Notes under the pieces: generated by a model
What the model was told of the DNA's origin: nothing
Database searches by the model: none
The model's input: only the letters and a program-made list of their open reading frames with translations
Program-made: the position numbers and the translations under genes
NCBI GenBank assembly: GCA_016190145.1
Contig: JACPRD010000197.1
Coordinates: 1-64,000, forward strand
DNA from: Planctomycetota bacterium
GTDB lineage: Bacteria; Planctomycetota; MHYJ01; WSZJ01
Reading direction: 5' to 3'
DNA length: 64,000 nucleotides
In this document: piece after piece, positions 29,012 to 38,763 of the stretch
Layout of the letters: each line of letters begins with the position of its first letter
How positions within the stretch are numbered: position 1 is the stretch's first letter

Positions 29012-30235
29012 CTACTTCACCGGGTACGCCGCGGTTCCCGGCGGCTGCGGGTACCAGCCCGGGTCGTCGTAGGAAGTGATGCCGTCACGCACCTTGAGGA
29101 GTGTGAACATGCCGCCCATGCCGATCGGGCCGTGAGGGCCCTTGCCGGTCATCATCGGAATCGTATTCTCCGGTCCCGGCATGCCCTCCATCTCCTGCAT
29201 GTTTCCCATCCCGGACTGGCCCATCGCCATGTAGCCCGGCAGGTGCTCGCGGATGCGCTCTTCCAGCCCGGCCTGGTCGACGCCGAGGAGGTTGGGGATG
29301 CCGTGCCCCATCGCGTTCATCGCGTGGTGCGACTTGTGGCAGTGGAAGGCCCAGTCGCCGGGGACGTCCGCCGTGAATTCGACGTCGCGGGTCGCGCCCA
29401 CGGGGACGAGCACGGTGGTCTCGGGCCACCGGGCTGATTCGGGGACCTGACCGCCGTCCGTGCCCGTCACGCGGAAGGCATGCCCGTGGAGGTGGATCGG
29501 GTGATCGTCCATGCTGAGGTTTCCTAGGCGGATGCGCACGCGCTGGCCGGTGCGGACCACGAGCGGCTCGGTTCCCGGGAAGATGCGGCTGTTAAACGTG
29601 AACATGTTGAAGTCCGTCATCGCCGAGGGGTCGGGGACGAGTCGGCCGGGCTCGACCGCCCATTCGTGCAGGAGGATCGCGAAGTCGCGGTCGACGGGCG
29701 GATCCTCCGGCGCTTTGGGGTGCACGACGATCATCCCCATCATGCCCATCGCCATCTGCAGGGTTTCGTCGGAGTGCGGGTGGTACATGAGCGTCCCGTG
29801 CTGCCGAAGCGTGAATTCGTAGGCCCAGGTTTCGCCGGGCTTGATGTGCGGCTGGTTCACGCCGCCCACGCCGTCCATGCCGTTGGGAAGCAGCACGCCG
29901 TGCCAGTGGATCGTCGTAGGCTCGGGGAGGCGGTTCGTCACGAGCACGCGCACCCGGTCCCCCTCCGTCGCCTCGATCAGCGGTCCCGGAGTCTGGCCGT
30001 TGTAGCCCCAGCACTTCACTTTCATCCCCGGCGCGAACTCCCGCTCGACGGGCTCCGCGACGAGGCGGAACTCCTTGACGCCGGCTTTCATTTCGAAGGG
30101 AAGCACGTTTCCGTTCGGCACCGTGAGCGTGGGCTTCGCCGGTTCCTCCGCCCGCACCACGCGGCCGAGCAGGCCCGCGCCGCCGATCAGTGCTGCCACC
30201 CCGCCCGTCGTCAGCAATTCGCGTCGTGTCAGCAT
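29012..30235 (-). CDS. Multicopper oxidase
   Basis: Tat-like MLTRRELLTTGGVAAL; TIHWHG, MYHPHSDE, HPIHLHGHAF, WAFHCHKSHH copper ligands. Confidence 0.93.
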   Translation of the reverse strand: MLTRRELLTTGGVAALIGGAGLLGRVVRAEEPAKPTLTVPNGNVLPFEMKAGVKEFRLVAEPVEREFAPGMKVKCWGYNGQTPGPLIEATEGDRVRVLVTNRLPEPTTIHWHGVLLPNGMDGVGGVNQPHIKPGETWAYEFTLRQHGTLMYHPHSDETLQMAMGMMGMIVVHPKAPEDPPVDRDFAILLHEWAVEPGRLVPDPSAMTDFNMFTFNSRIFPGTEPLVVRTGQRVRIRLGNLSMDDHPIHLHGHAFRVTGTDGGQVPESARWPETTVLVPVGATRDVEFTADVPGDWAFHCHKSHHAMNAMGHGIPNLLGVDQAGLEERIREHLPGYMAMGQSGMGNMQEMEGMPGPENTIPMMTGKGPHGPIGMGGMFTLLKVRDGITSYDDPGWYPQPPGTAAYPVK

Positions 30236-30247
30236 CGCTTCGCTCTC

Positions 30248-31603
30248 CTATTCGTCCCTCAGCCGGGCGCCGAGCGCGCGCTCCAGTTCCGCGCGCGCCG
30301 TCCAGTAGTCCCGGAGGCCGTTGACCAGCTCCACGTACGCCTCATACTCGCTCTGTTTCGCGAGGATCAGGTCGGGCACGCCGACGAGCATGAAGTTGTA
30401 TTCCTTCTGCGTCAGCTCCACGATCCGTTCGCGCAGGGGAACCACGACGTCGCGCTGGTGCTCGACGAGCCCGCGCGCCGCGATCACCCGGATCCGCGCC
30501 GAGCGGACCTCCGAGCGGATGCGCACGGCGTCCGCCCACACGTGGTGTCCGCGCTGCCGGGCAAGCGCCTCGAGCGCCGCGATCGTTCCCTGGCGCCGAT
30601 CGAAAATCGGGAGCGCAATCGATACCCGCGGGCCGGCCACCCACTGCCGGTCGGTGTCGCGCTCGGCCCATGCGCCGCCGGACAGGCTCCCGAACCAGCG
30701 GAAGTCCCGGGCCAGCCCGAGCCGCAGCTCCGCCGACCGCTTCCCCGCCGCCGCCGCCGCCAGGTCCAGCCGCCGCCCCACCGCGACCGACTCCAGGTGC
30801 TCGAGCGGCGCTTCCGCCGCCGGCAACTCCGGCAGCTTCGCCGGCGCCTTCCAGGCCGTCTGCCCACCCCAGAGCCCGAGCGCGCGGTTCAGGTCCTCGC
30901 GCGCCAGCTCGGCCTCCGCGTCCGCCCGCGCCCGCGCGCGCCGCGCTTCCTCAGCCAGCCCGCGCTCGCGCGCCAGCTCCAGCTCGCTGATGTTCCCGGC
31001 CTCCCGGAGCCGTTTGGCGAGTTCCGCCGAAGCGTCCGCCGCGTCCGCGATGCGCCGCCGCACCTCGGCGGCCTGCGCGGCTCCGACGGCCGCGTACCAC
31101 GCCGACTTCGCGCGCGCCGCGTGCGCAAGCACCGCGTCCGCCACCCGGAACCGCGCGGCTTCGAGGTCCGCCCGCGCGATGTCCTTGCGCGCCGAAAGCG
31201 TCAGCAGGTCGAGGAAATCCTGAACGACGTCGAGCGACCACTCCGTGCCGCCCGGGCTCCCCGACGGGAACCCGACCTTCGCCGAGAACACCGGGTTCCG
31301 CAGCAGCCCCGCCTGCACCAGGTCGGCCTGCGCCACCCCCAGTTCCTCGAAATCAGCCTGGAGGTCGCGGTCGTTGAGAAGCGCCACCTGCACCGCGCCG
31401 TCCACCGTCAGCTCCGCCTCGAGCAGCCGCTTCACGGCCTCCGCCGCCTCGGCGTCTTCCTTCGAGCCGCGATTCCAGCGGATGGTCTGGGGCAGCGCCT
31501 TCGCGACGTCGCGCTGGACGTCCGAGAATCCCAGGTCCTCGGGTCCTCCCCCGCATCCCGCGAGCAGAACCGCCGCCGCCGCCGTCCATTTCCAACGGAT
31601 CAT
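30248..31603 (-). CDS. TolC family outer-membrane efflux lipoprotein
   Basis: [39 protein letters not shown]...[16 protein letters not shown]. Confidence 0.85.
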   Translation of the reverse strand: MIRWKWTAAAAVLLAGCGGGPEDLGFSDVQRDVAKALPQTIRWNRGSKEDAEAAEAVKRLLEAELTVDGAVQVALLNDRDLQADFEELGVAQADLVQAGLLRNPVFSAKVGFPSGSPGGTEWSLDVVQDFLDLLTLSARKDIARADLEAARFRVADAVLAHAARAKSAWYAAVGAAQAAEVRRRIADAADASAELAKRLREAGNISELELARERGLAEEARRARARADAEAELAREDLNRALGLWGGQTAWKAPAKLPELPAAEAPLEHLESVAVGRRLDLAAAAAGKRSAELRLGLARDFRWFGSLSGGAWAERDTDRQWVAGPRVSIALPIFDRRQGTIAALEALARQRGHHVWADAVRIRSEVRSARIRVIAARGLVEHQRDVVVPLRERIVELTQKEYNFMLVGVPDLILAKQSEYEAYVELVNGLRDYWTARAELERALGARLRDE

Positions 31604-31896
31604 CGGTGCTCGTGCTCCTTCCCCCGGACGGGTTCGAGCGCCATCCCGCACTTCGGGCATTTCCCGGGTTCCTTCTGGCGGACCTCGGGGTGCATCGGGC
31701 AGGCGTACTCCTCCGCCGCGGGCGGCTTCGCCTCCCGTTTCTCTTCGCCTGAAAACGCCTGCGTGACCGGCCGCGAATCGGCTTCCGGCGCCGCCGGATT
31801 CGCAGGATGGTCGTCGGGAATGGGCTCGGGCGCGCCTCCACCGGCGCAGCCGGCCAGCAGGATCGCCGCTGCAAACAGGATCAGGATCCGGATCAT
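31600..31896 (-). CDS. Heavy-metal-binding domain lipoprotein
   Basis: Lipobox LLAGCAGG; C-terminal [27 protein letters not shown]. Confidence 0.85.
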   Translation of the reverse strand: MIRILILFAAAILLAGCAGGGAPEPIPDDHPANPAAPEADSRPVTQAFSGEEKREAKPPAAEEYACPMHPEVRQKEPGKCPKCGMALEPVRGKEHEHR

Positions 31897-31993
31897 CCGG
31901 GATCTCCTCGGAAAGCGGCGCGGAATGCGCCGGCCTGGGCGTGCAGTCGCCTGCTTTCGTAACAATCCGGTGGTTCCGGACCTTCCGGGATTC

Positions 31994-33214
31994 TTATTCT
32001 CCCCAGCCGTACTGCCAGATCGCGGCCGGCGTCATCCGGTCCTCAGGCCCCGGCCCCGCCAGCGTCAGAACGTACCCGAGCGGCGCCTCCTCGAGATCCC
32101 CGTTCCGGAAGTTGTACCGCGTCCCGCCCCAGCGCGTCCCCACCGACACGATCTCGAGCGTCTCGAACTTCTTCCCCTGCACGCTCCACTTCCCCCGCCC
32201 CAGCAGCTTCCCGCGAAACCCCCGCGTCTGCGCGCGCGCCCCCGTGTCGTCCACCGCCCAGTTTCCCCGCTGTTCGATCTTCACCGTCCCCTCGTACTTC
32301 ACCGTGACCCGGTCTCCCTTCACCGACTCCACCGTCACCGTGAGCGACGCCTCCTCGACCGCTTCCTCCGGAAACGCCTCCGTCTGCCCCCTCACGTTGT
32401 CCACGAAGTGGCAGCGCGCCAGCCTCCGCACGATCTCCTCCGGCACCTCGTGCCGCACGCCCTTCACCGCCCCCCCCGGCGCGAATTTCCACATCTCCTC
32501 CTTCCTGAACCACGCGTAGTCCAGGTTCCACGCCCCCTCGCGCCAGTCCTTCATCTTCTTCTCGCGCGGCAGATCGCGCGTGTACACCCGCAGGACCATC
32601 CCGTCCTCCGGGTACAGATGCGCCCAGCGCTCCCGCGCCTCTTCCGGCTTGCCGGCGAGAAGGCGTTTGTTCCTGGGAAGCGCCTCCCAGGCCTCGAGGG
32701 CTTCCTTGAGCATGCGCTCCACGTCGCCCCCGTTCGTCGAGTTGATGCTCGCCAGGAACTCGCCGCTCGGCGCCAGCGCGTAGATTCCCTGCCGCGTCCA
32801 GTCGATCGGGTTCTTCCCGTAGTGGCCCTTCTCGGAGACGAGGCGGAAGTGCTTTCCCGCGGGGCCCTGGTCGCGGTGAAGCGTGTGGACTTCTTCGGTC
32901 GCCGGCACGAACTTCTTCAGCAGCTCCTGCACCTCCGGTTCCGCCCAGACGTACCGCCGGGCGCGCACGCCGTTGTTTCAGGTGCAGGCGAGCGGGTGGC
33001 CGTTCATGGTCCAGAGCAGGATCGGCAGCCCCTTCCTGTTGCCTTCCTGCACGGCCGCCCAGTAGGACGTCCGCCATCCGACCGACCGCCAGCCCTCCTC
33101 CGACGGCTTCGGCCGGATGTGGTCGCGGTACTGCGGGTAGAGTTCGTCGGTCAGTTCCGGATCGCCGGCTCGCGCAATCGCGGCCAGGGCGAGGACGAGG
33201 GCGGCCGTTCTCAC
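31994..33214 (-). CDS. Secreted thioredoxin-fold protein with in-frame UGA (Sec) in a C-T-U motif
   Basis: Signal peptide [68 protein letters not shown] at 32980-32978; the track splits it into 32978-33214 and 31994-32968, which are in the same frame. Confidence 0.82.
32942..32963 (-). promoter_or_regulatory. Candidate SECIS hairpin
   Basis: On the minus strand, 14 nt after UGA: CGCCC-GGCGGUACGUCU-GGGCG. An alternative hairpin GGCG-UGCG-CGCC lies closer to the UGA. Confidence 0.35.
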
Positions 33215-33283
33215 GGGAAAACTCCTGTGAAGGGGAGGACAGGAGGACGGGACGTTACGGAATTCAGGATATACCAGATCCGA

Positions 33284-35173
33284 TTATTCCGGACGGTTCT
33301 TCTCCAGCGTTTCCCACTCCGCGTACAGCGCCTCGCACTTCCCCTTGAGCGCCTTCTTCTCCTTCTCCATCTCCGCGAGCTTCGACCAGTTCTGCGCGTG
33401 CGCCGGGTCGCACTGCTTCTTCGTCACCGCCTCGATCGCCGCCTCGATCGCGGAGATCTCCTCCTGGAGCTTCTCGATCCGCTTCGCCCGCCGCTTGGCT
33501 TCCTTGGATTCCTCGTACGTCGACTTCGCCGCGGCGGCCGGTTCCGGGGGCTTCTGCGCGCGCGCGGCGGGCTTCTCGGCGTGGCGGGCGCGGGCGTCGA
33601 GGACCCCTGTGTAATCGGTCGGGTAATCCACGACGCGCTCATCCTCGATCGCCAGGATCCGGTCGCAGATGCGGTCGAGGAAGTAGCGGTCGTGCGAGAC
33701 CGTCACGATGGTGCCGTCGTAGGCGTCGAGCGCGTCCTCGAGGGCCTGGCGGGAGGGGATGTCGAGGTGGTTGGTGGGCTCGTCGAGGAAGAGCACGTTG
33801 GGCCGCTCGAGGAGGAGCTTTGCGAGCACCACGCGGCTCTGCTCGCCGCCCGAGAGCGTGCCGACGATGCGGTGGACCTCGTCGCCGGGGAACAGGAACA
33901 GGGCGAGGTAGGACTGGATCTGCTCGCGGGTGAGCGTGAGGTCGACGGACCAGATCTCGTCCATTGCGGACTTCGCGCGGTTCAGGCCGGCGTGGTTCTG
34001 ATCGTAGTAGCCGGCGAGCACGGATCCGCCGAGCGAGGCCGTGCCGTGGTCCGGCTTCTCGTATCCGAGCAGGATCTTGAGCAGCGTGGATTTGCCCGAG
34101 CCGTTCGGGCCGATCAACCCGACCCGCTCGCCGCGCTCGATCGTGAACGTCGCGTCGCGGAACAGCGTCCGCGGTCCGTAGGACTTCGAGAGCCCGTGCG
34201 CCTTCACGGCGGAAAGCGCGCTCCGGTGAACCGGCCCGAACCGCACCTTGAGCGACGGCCGCGGGCCCATCGGCCGCCCCAGCCGCTCGAGCCGCTCGAG
34301 CCGCCGCTTCCGACCCTTCGCCTGCGCCGCCCGCTGCCCCGCCCCGAACCGCCGGATGTACTCCTCCGTCTTCGCGATGTCCTTCTGCTGCCGCTCGAAC
34401 GCGTTCGTCGCCGCCTCGCGCCGCCGCTCCTTCTCCTCCACGTAGAAGCTGTAGTTCCCCGGGTACCCCTGCGTGCCCGCGTTCTCGACCTCGACCGTGC
34501 GCGTCGTCACGCGGTCCAGGAAGTACCGGTCGTGCGACACGATCACCACCGCGCCCGGAAATCCGTTCAGGTAGTCCTCCAGCCACTCGATCCCCGAAAT
34601 GTCGAGATGGTTCGTGGGCTCGTCCAGGAGCAAGAGCGTCGGCTTCACCAGCAGCTCGCGCGCGAGCGCCGCCCGGCTCCGCTCCCCGCCGCTCATCGTC
34701 GCGATGCTCTTCCCGAAATCCCCTTCCCCGAACTCCAGCCCGCGCGCGATCGCCTTCATCTCGGCTTCGTACGCGTACCCGCCTTTCGCCTGGTACTCGT
34801 GCTGGAGCTCGCCCCAGAGCTCCAGGATCTTCGGCGAGGAATCCGTCTCCATCGCGTGCGCGGCCTGCTCCATCTTCTCGTGCAGCCGGAGCAGCTCCTC
34901 GAACGGCTCGAGCAGCGCCTCCTCCAGCGTCCGCGCTCCGCCGAGCTCGTCCGACTGGCGCACGTACCCGAGGCGCGTGCCGCGCGCGATCTGGACCTCC
35001 CCGTGATCGGCTTCGAGCTCGCGGGCGAGGATGCGCAGAAGCGTCGTCTTTCCGGCGCCGTTGGCGCCGACGAGGCCGACGCGCTGGCCGGCGTCGACCT
35101 GGAAGTCGACGGCGTCGAGGACGATGCGGCCGGGGTAGGCCTTCGTCACGCCGATCAGGGTAGCCAGCGGCAT
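33284..35173 (-). CDS. ABC-F family ATP-binding protein
   Basis: Two ABC domains (GANGAGKTT, GPNGSGKST), two signatures, C-terminal coiled coil; ATG at 35173. Confidence 0.92.
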   Translation of the reverse strand: MPLATLIGVTKAYPGRIVLDAVDFQVDAGQRVGLVGANGAGKTTLLRILARELEADHGEVQIARGTRLGYVRQSDELGGARTLEEALLEPFEELLRLHEKMEQAAHAMETDSSPKILELWGELQHEYQAKGGYAYEAEMKAIARGLEFGEGDFGKSIATMSGGERSRAALARELLVKPTLLLLDEPTNHLDISGIEWLEDYLNGFPGAVVIVSHDRYFLDRVTTRTVEVENAGTQGYPGNYSFYVEEKERRREAATNAFERQQKDIAKTEEYIRRFGAGQRAAQAKGRKRRLERLERLGRPMGPRPSLKVRFGPVHRSALSAVKAHGLSKSYGPRTLFRDATFTIERGERVGLIGPNGSGKSTLLKILLGYEKPDHGTASLGGSVLAGYYDQNHAGLNRAKSAMDEIWSVDLTLTREQIQSYLALFLFPGDEVHRIVGTLSGGEQSRVVLAKLLLERPNVLFLDEPTNHLDIPSRQALEDALDAYDGTIVTVSHDRYFLDRICDRILAIEDERVVDYPTDYTGVLDARARHAEKPAARAQKPPEPAAAAKSTYEESKEAKRRAKRIEKLQEEISAIEAAIEAVTKKQCDPAHAQNWSKLAEMEKEKKALKGKCEALYAEWETLEKNRPE

Positions 35174-35254
35174 GGGGGGCGGGCATTCTACGGGGATCCG
35201 GCGGTAATCGGTTGCTATCATCTGTCCCCGCGACGTTCCTGCGAGGGAGGTCGA

Positions 35255-38131
35255 TTGAACCGCGAGGTCGAACTGCTCATCGCCGCGCTTGCCGTGCAGG
35301 AGCGCCTGCTCACGGCGGCGGAACTGGCCGGGTGCTGTGAAGAGGCGGTCCGCGCGCCGGGGCGCTCGCTGACGGAGATTCTTCTCACGCGCGGCCTGCT
35401 CGACCCCGCCGACGTGGCGCGGCTGGAGGAGCGTGCGGGCACGGGCGATCCTGTCGTCGGGTCGGTCGTCGCGGGCGAGCCGATTCCACCGACCCCCGTC
35501 CCCGAGGGACCCGATCGCTACAAGCTCGGCCGCGAGCTGGGCCGGGGCGGTCTCGGGCGCGTCGTCGAGGCATTCGACGACGCGCTCAAGCGCGACGTCG
35601 CGGTCAAGCTGGTGCTGGACGACTTGCCGGGTGATCTCCGGGCGCGGTTCATCCGCGAAGCGGAACTGACGGGCAGGCTCGAGCATCCGAACATCGTGCC
35701 GGTGCACGATTTCGGCGCGCTGGGAAACGGCGGGTCGGGTCGGCCGCTGTTTCTGTGCATGAAGCGCGTCCGCGGGCGCGATCTCGGGAAGCTGCTCGCG
35801 GACCTGGCGGCCGGGGACGCCGCGACGGCGGGCGCCTGGTCGCGCGCCCGCCTGCTCGCCGTGTTTCAGAACATCTGCCTGGGCGTCGCCTACGCACACT
35901 CGCGTGGCGTCATCCACCGCGACCTGAAGCCCGCCAACGTCATGATCGGCGACTACGGCGAGACTCTGATCGTGGACTGGGGTCTCGCCAAGCTCAAGGG
36001 AGAGCCGGCGCTCGCGCCCGCCCGCCCGCCGGGGCCGCCGCCCGCCCCCCACGCCGCCACGCTGGTGCCCGCTTCCCGCCCGTCGGACGACGGCTCGGCG
36101 GTCCTGACGCTCGACGGCTCCGTCCTCGGCACGCCCGCCTACATGCCGCCCGAACAGGCCCAGGGACGGCTCGCCGACGTCGACGAGCGATCCGACATCT
36201 ACTCGCTCGGTGCGATCCTGTTCGAGATCCTCGCCCTCCGCCCTCCCGTCGAGGGGGAGTCCCTCGAAGAGGTCATGTCCCGCGTCCGATTCGGCAAGGT
36301 CGCCAGGCCGTCTTCCGTCGCTCCTCCCGGAATCTCCATCCCGCCCGACCTCGACGCCATCTGCCTCCGGGCTCTCGCGCCCCGCAAAGAGGACCGGTAT
36401 GCCTCCGCTCTCGACCTGCACGGCGAGATCCAGCTGTTCCTCGAGGGCGTGAAGGAGCGCGAGCGCGCCGAAAAGGAATCGCGAGAGCGGGCGGAGGCCG
36501 GGTGGCGGCACCTGAAGCGGTACCGCGAACTCGCCGCGGAAATCGAGGCGCAGATCCGCGTGGTGGAGGACTGGGGGAAGCGGATCCTGCCGCACCAGCC
36601 GGTCGCGGACAAGCAGCCGCTCTGGGAGGCGGAGCGCCGCCTGGAGGCGCTCGAGACCGGGCGCATCGACGCCTGGTCCGCGGCGGGCGCGGACTTCGGG
36701 CAGGCGCTGGTCGCGCGGAGCGACTGTGTCGAGGCGCTCGACGGCCGCTGCGAACTTTTTCTCGAGCGATTCTTCGAGGCCGAGTCCCGCCGCGACCGCG
36801 CGGAGATGCTCCTCAACCTCCGCGCGATGGACCCGTACGATCTCCGGAAGAAATACCGGTCGCGCGTCGAGGCGCCGGGCCGCCTCACCATCCGGGCGTA
36901 TGCCTTCGACTGCCCGTGCCTGTCGCCGGTGCGCGATCCGCGGTGGAGCGTCGCGATCGCGGAGGAGTGCACCGTGCCGTGGCGGATGGGAGGACCGCGG
37001 CCGGAATTCCCGCTGGACGACCTCGACAGGCCGGTCCCCGTGGTTTCGACCGCGCCGCCGGAAGCGCGCTGGGGCCACGCCGCGTCGTGCCCGCGGCGGG
37101 AACTTCGCGGCGCAACGGTCCGCATCGCGCGGTACACGGAGAGGGACAAGCGACTCGTGCCGGGCGATGCCGCCGACCTCGGCACGACGCCGGTCGCGGG
37201 CATCGAACGGCCCCAGGGCTCCTGGCTCTGCACGGTTTCCGCGCCGGGATACGCCGACGCCGTCTTCCCCGTCCGGATCGATCGCAGCGGGCACTGGGAC
37301 CAGGAGGTGCACCTGTACCGCCCGGAGGAAATACCGCCCGGATTCCGCCTGGTGCCGGGCGGACCATTCGAATTCGGCGGCGAGCACGCCGGAGGAAACA
37401 CCGCGCATCCCTGCGCGACCGGAGATCTCTTTGTCGCCCGGATCCCCGTCACCTTCGGTGAGTACATCGCGTATCTCAACGATCTTCGCGCGAACGGAAT
37501 GACGGAGGAAGCGCACCGGCGGCAGCCTCGCGAAGGAGATTGCAAGTTCCTTGCGGAATCGGGATCCGGGTTCGCGATCGGCCCGGCGAGGTCGTGCGCG
37601 GAACGCCCGTACACGGCGGACCTGCCCGTCGTGGGGGTCTCCTGGTCCGACGCCCTCGCCTACGCCGCGTGGCTGTCCGGCAGGGACGGCAGGCTCTACC
37701 GCCTGGCGCACGAGGAGGAGTGGGAGAAGGCGGCGCGCGGCGTCGACGGCCGCATCTACCCCTGGGGCGACGGCTACGACGCGACGTTCTCGAACCAGAC
37801 CCTTTCCCACCCCGACGGCCCCCGGCTCGTCCGTCCGGGCTCGTTCCCCGCGGACGAGTCCCCCTACGGCGTCGCGGATCTCGCGGGAAACGCGCGGACC
37901 TGGTGCCTCAACGCGGCCGCGAAACCCTGGAGGCAATTCCGCGCCCTGCGCGGCGGCGCGTACGACAACGCGTCCCTCTACAGCCGCTCCGCCTACCGCC
38001 GCGGCGACCTGGGCTCGCTGACCATGCGTCTGCTCGGAATCCGCCTCGTCGCCGCTCCGTTCGCGGCCCCGGCGATCACCCCCGCCGAAGCCGCCGCCGC
38101 CATCGCCTCCCGGCCGCGTCCGTCGCTTTAG
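35255..38131 (+). CDS. Ser/Thr protein kinase fused to a C-terminal SUMF1/formylglycine-generating-like domain
   Basis: YKLGRELGRGGLGRVVEAFDDALKRDVAVKL, GVIHRDLKPANVMIGDYGETLIVDWGLAK; C-terminal FSNQTLSHP...SPYGVADLAGNARTWCLN...LRGGAYDN. Probable TTG start. Confidence 0.9.
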   Translation: MNREVELLIAALAVQERLLTAAELAGCCEEAVRAPGRSLTEILLTRGLLDPADVARLEERAGTGDPVVGSVVAGEPIPPTPVPEGPDRYKLGRELGRGGLGRVVEAFDDALKRDVAVKLVLDDLPGDLRARFIREAELTGRLEHPNIVPVHDFGALGNGGSGRPLFLCMKRVRGRDLGKLLADLAAGDAATAGAWSRARLLAVFQNICLGVAYAHSRGVIHRDLKPANVMIGDYGETLIVDWGLAKLKGEPALAPARPPGPPPAPHAATLVPASRPSDDGSAVLTLDGSVLGTPAYMPPEQAQGRLADVDERSDIYSLGAILFEILALRPPVEGESLEEVMSRVRFGKVARPSSVAPPGISIPPDLDAICLRALAPRKEDRYASALDLHGEIQLFLEGVKERERAEKESRERAEAGWRHLKRYRELAAEIEAQIRVVEDWGKRILPHQPVADKQPLWEAERRLEALETGRIDAWSAAGADFGQALVARSDCVEALDGRCELFLERFFEAESRRDRAEMLLNLRAMDPYDLRKKYRSRVEAPGRLTIRAYAFDCPCLSPVRDPRWSVAIAEECTVPWRMGGPRPEFPLDDLDRPVPVVSTAPPEARWGHAASCPRRELRGATVRIARYTERDKRLVPGDAADLGTTPVAGIERPQGSWLCTVSAPGYADAVFPVRIDRSGHWDQEVHLYRPEEIPPGFRLVPGGPFEFGGEHAGGNTAHPCATGDLFVARIPVTFGEYIAYLNDLRANGMTEEAHRRQPREGDCKFLAESGSGFAIGPARSCAERPYTADLPVVGVSWSDALAYAAWLSGRDGRLYRLAHEEEWEKAARGVDGRIYPWGDGYDATFSNQTLSHPDGPRLVRPGSFPADESPYGVADLAGNARTWCLNAAAKPWRQFRALRGGAYDNASLYSRSAYRRGDLGSLTMRLLGIRLVAAPFAAPAITPAEAAAAIASRPRPSL

Positions 38132-38134
38132 GAC

Positions 38135-38692
38135 CTACGCCACTATCCACCCCGCCCGCGCCGCATACGTCGACGCCGGATACTTCTCCACCAGCTCTTT
38201 CCACGCGACCTTCGCCGCATCGATCCCGTTCGTCCGCCGGTACTCGCTCACTCCCAGCCAGTACATCGCCTCCGGTGCACGGTCGTGCTTCGGCCCTTGC
38301 GCCACCGTGTCACGCAACAGCCGGCTCGCCTTCTCGAAGTCCCGCGCGTTCAATGCCGCGCGCGCCAGCCCGTACGTGAACTCCGTCACGAAATCGCCCG
38401 GCGACAGCCAGCCGATCGTCTGGTGCACCACCTGCCCCTCCGGCGTCGTCGCGAAGATCGCCGGCGTCCAGAGCGTCCCGAACCGCTTCGCCAGATCCTT
38501 CTGCGCCTGCACGTTCACCTTCACAGCCGCATAGTTCTTCTCCACGAAGCCCGCCACCTCCGCTTTCGGATACGTATCCGTATCCAGCTTCGCGCACGCG
38601 GGTCACTGCGGGGACATCACGTCCACCAGCACCAGCTTCTTCGAGCCGGTCGCCTCCTTCACCGCTTCCTCGTAGCTCTTTGCCCAGTTCAT
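38135..38692 (-). CDS. Thioredoxin-fold + TPR-like protein with in-frame UGA (Sec) in a U-P-A-C motif
   Basis: From ATG 38692: MNWAKSYEEAVKEATGSKKLVLVDVMSPQ-U-PACAKLDTDTYPKAEVAGFVEKNYAAVKVNVQAQKDLAKRFGTLWTPAIFA; UGA at 38605-38603. The track gives only 38135-38557. Confidence 0.9.
38568..38585 (-). promoter_or_regulatory. Candidate SECIS hairpin
   Basis: On the minus strand, 17 nt after UGA: GGAUAC-GGAUAC-GUAUCC (6-bp perfect stem). Confidence 0.6.
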
Positions 38693-38763
38693 GTCATCCT
38701 CCTGCAACTCGGGGTTCGCCGGCGGGTTAAGCTGCTCGGACCACATTATAGAGGAAGCGGCAG

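Noticed and set aside
31994-33214. Nonsense-mutated pseudogene explanation for the UGA
   Set aside because: Only one stop, it is UGA, it is at a Cys-neighbouring redox position, and both flanks are intact; two other genes in the window show the same pattern, including selD.
33284-37936. 1550-aa minus-strand ORF
   Set aside because: Only the C-terminal ABC-F part (33284-35173) is real; the rest is antisense to the kinase gene.
29666-38131. 2821-aa plus-strand ORF
   Set aside because: Antisense high-GC open frame over the multicopper oxidase, TolC, selenoprotein and ABC-F genes; only the 35255-38131 part (kinase-SUMF1) has recognisable domains.
15626-38692. UGA reassigned to Trp or Gly genome-wide (code 4 or 25)
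   Set aside because: Several genes with clear C-termini end at UGA (e.g. glgA, ppx), and the recoded sites are not Trp/Gly positions.
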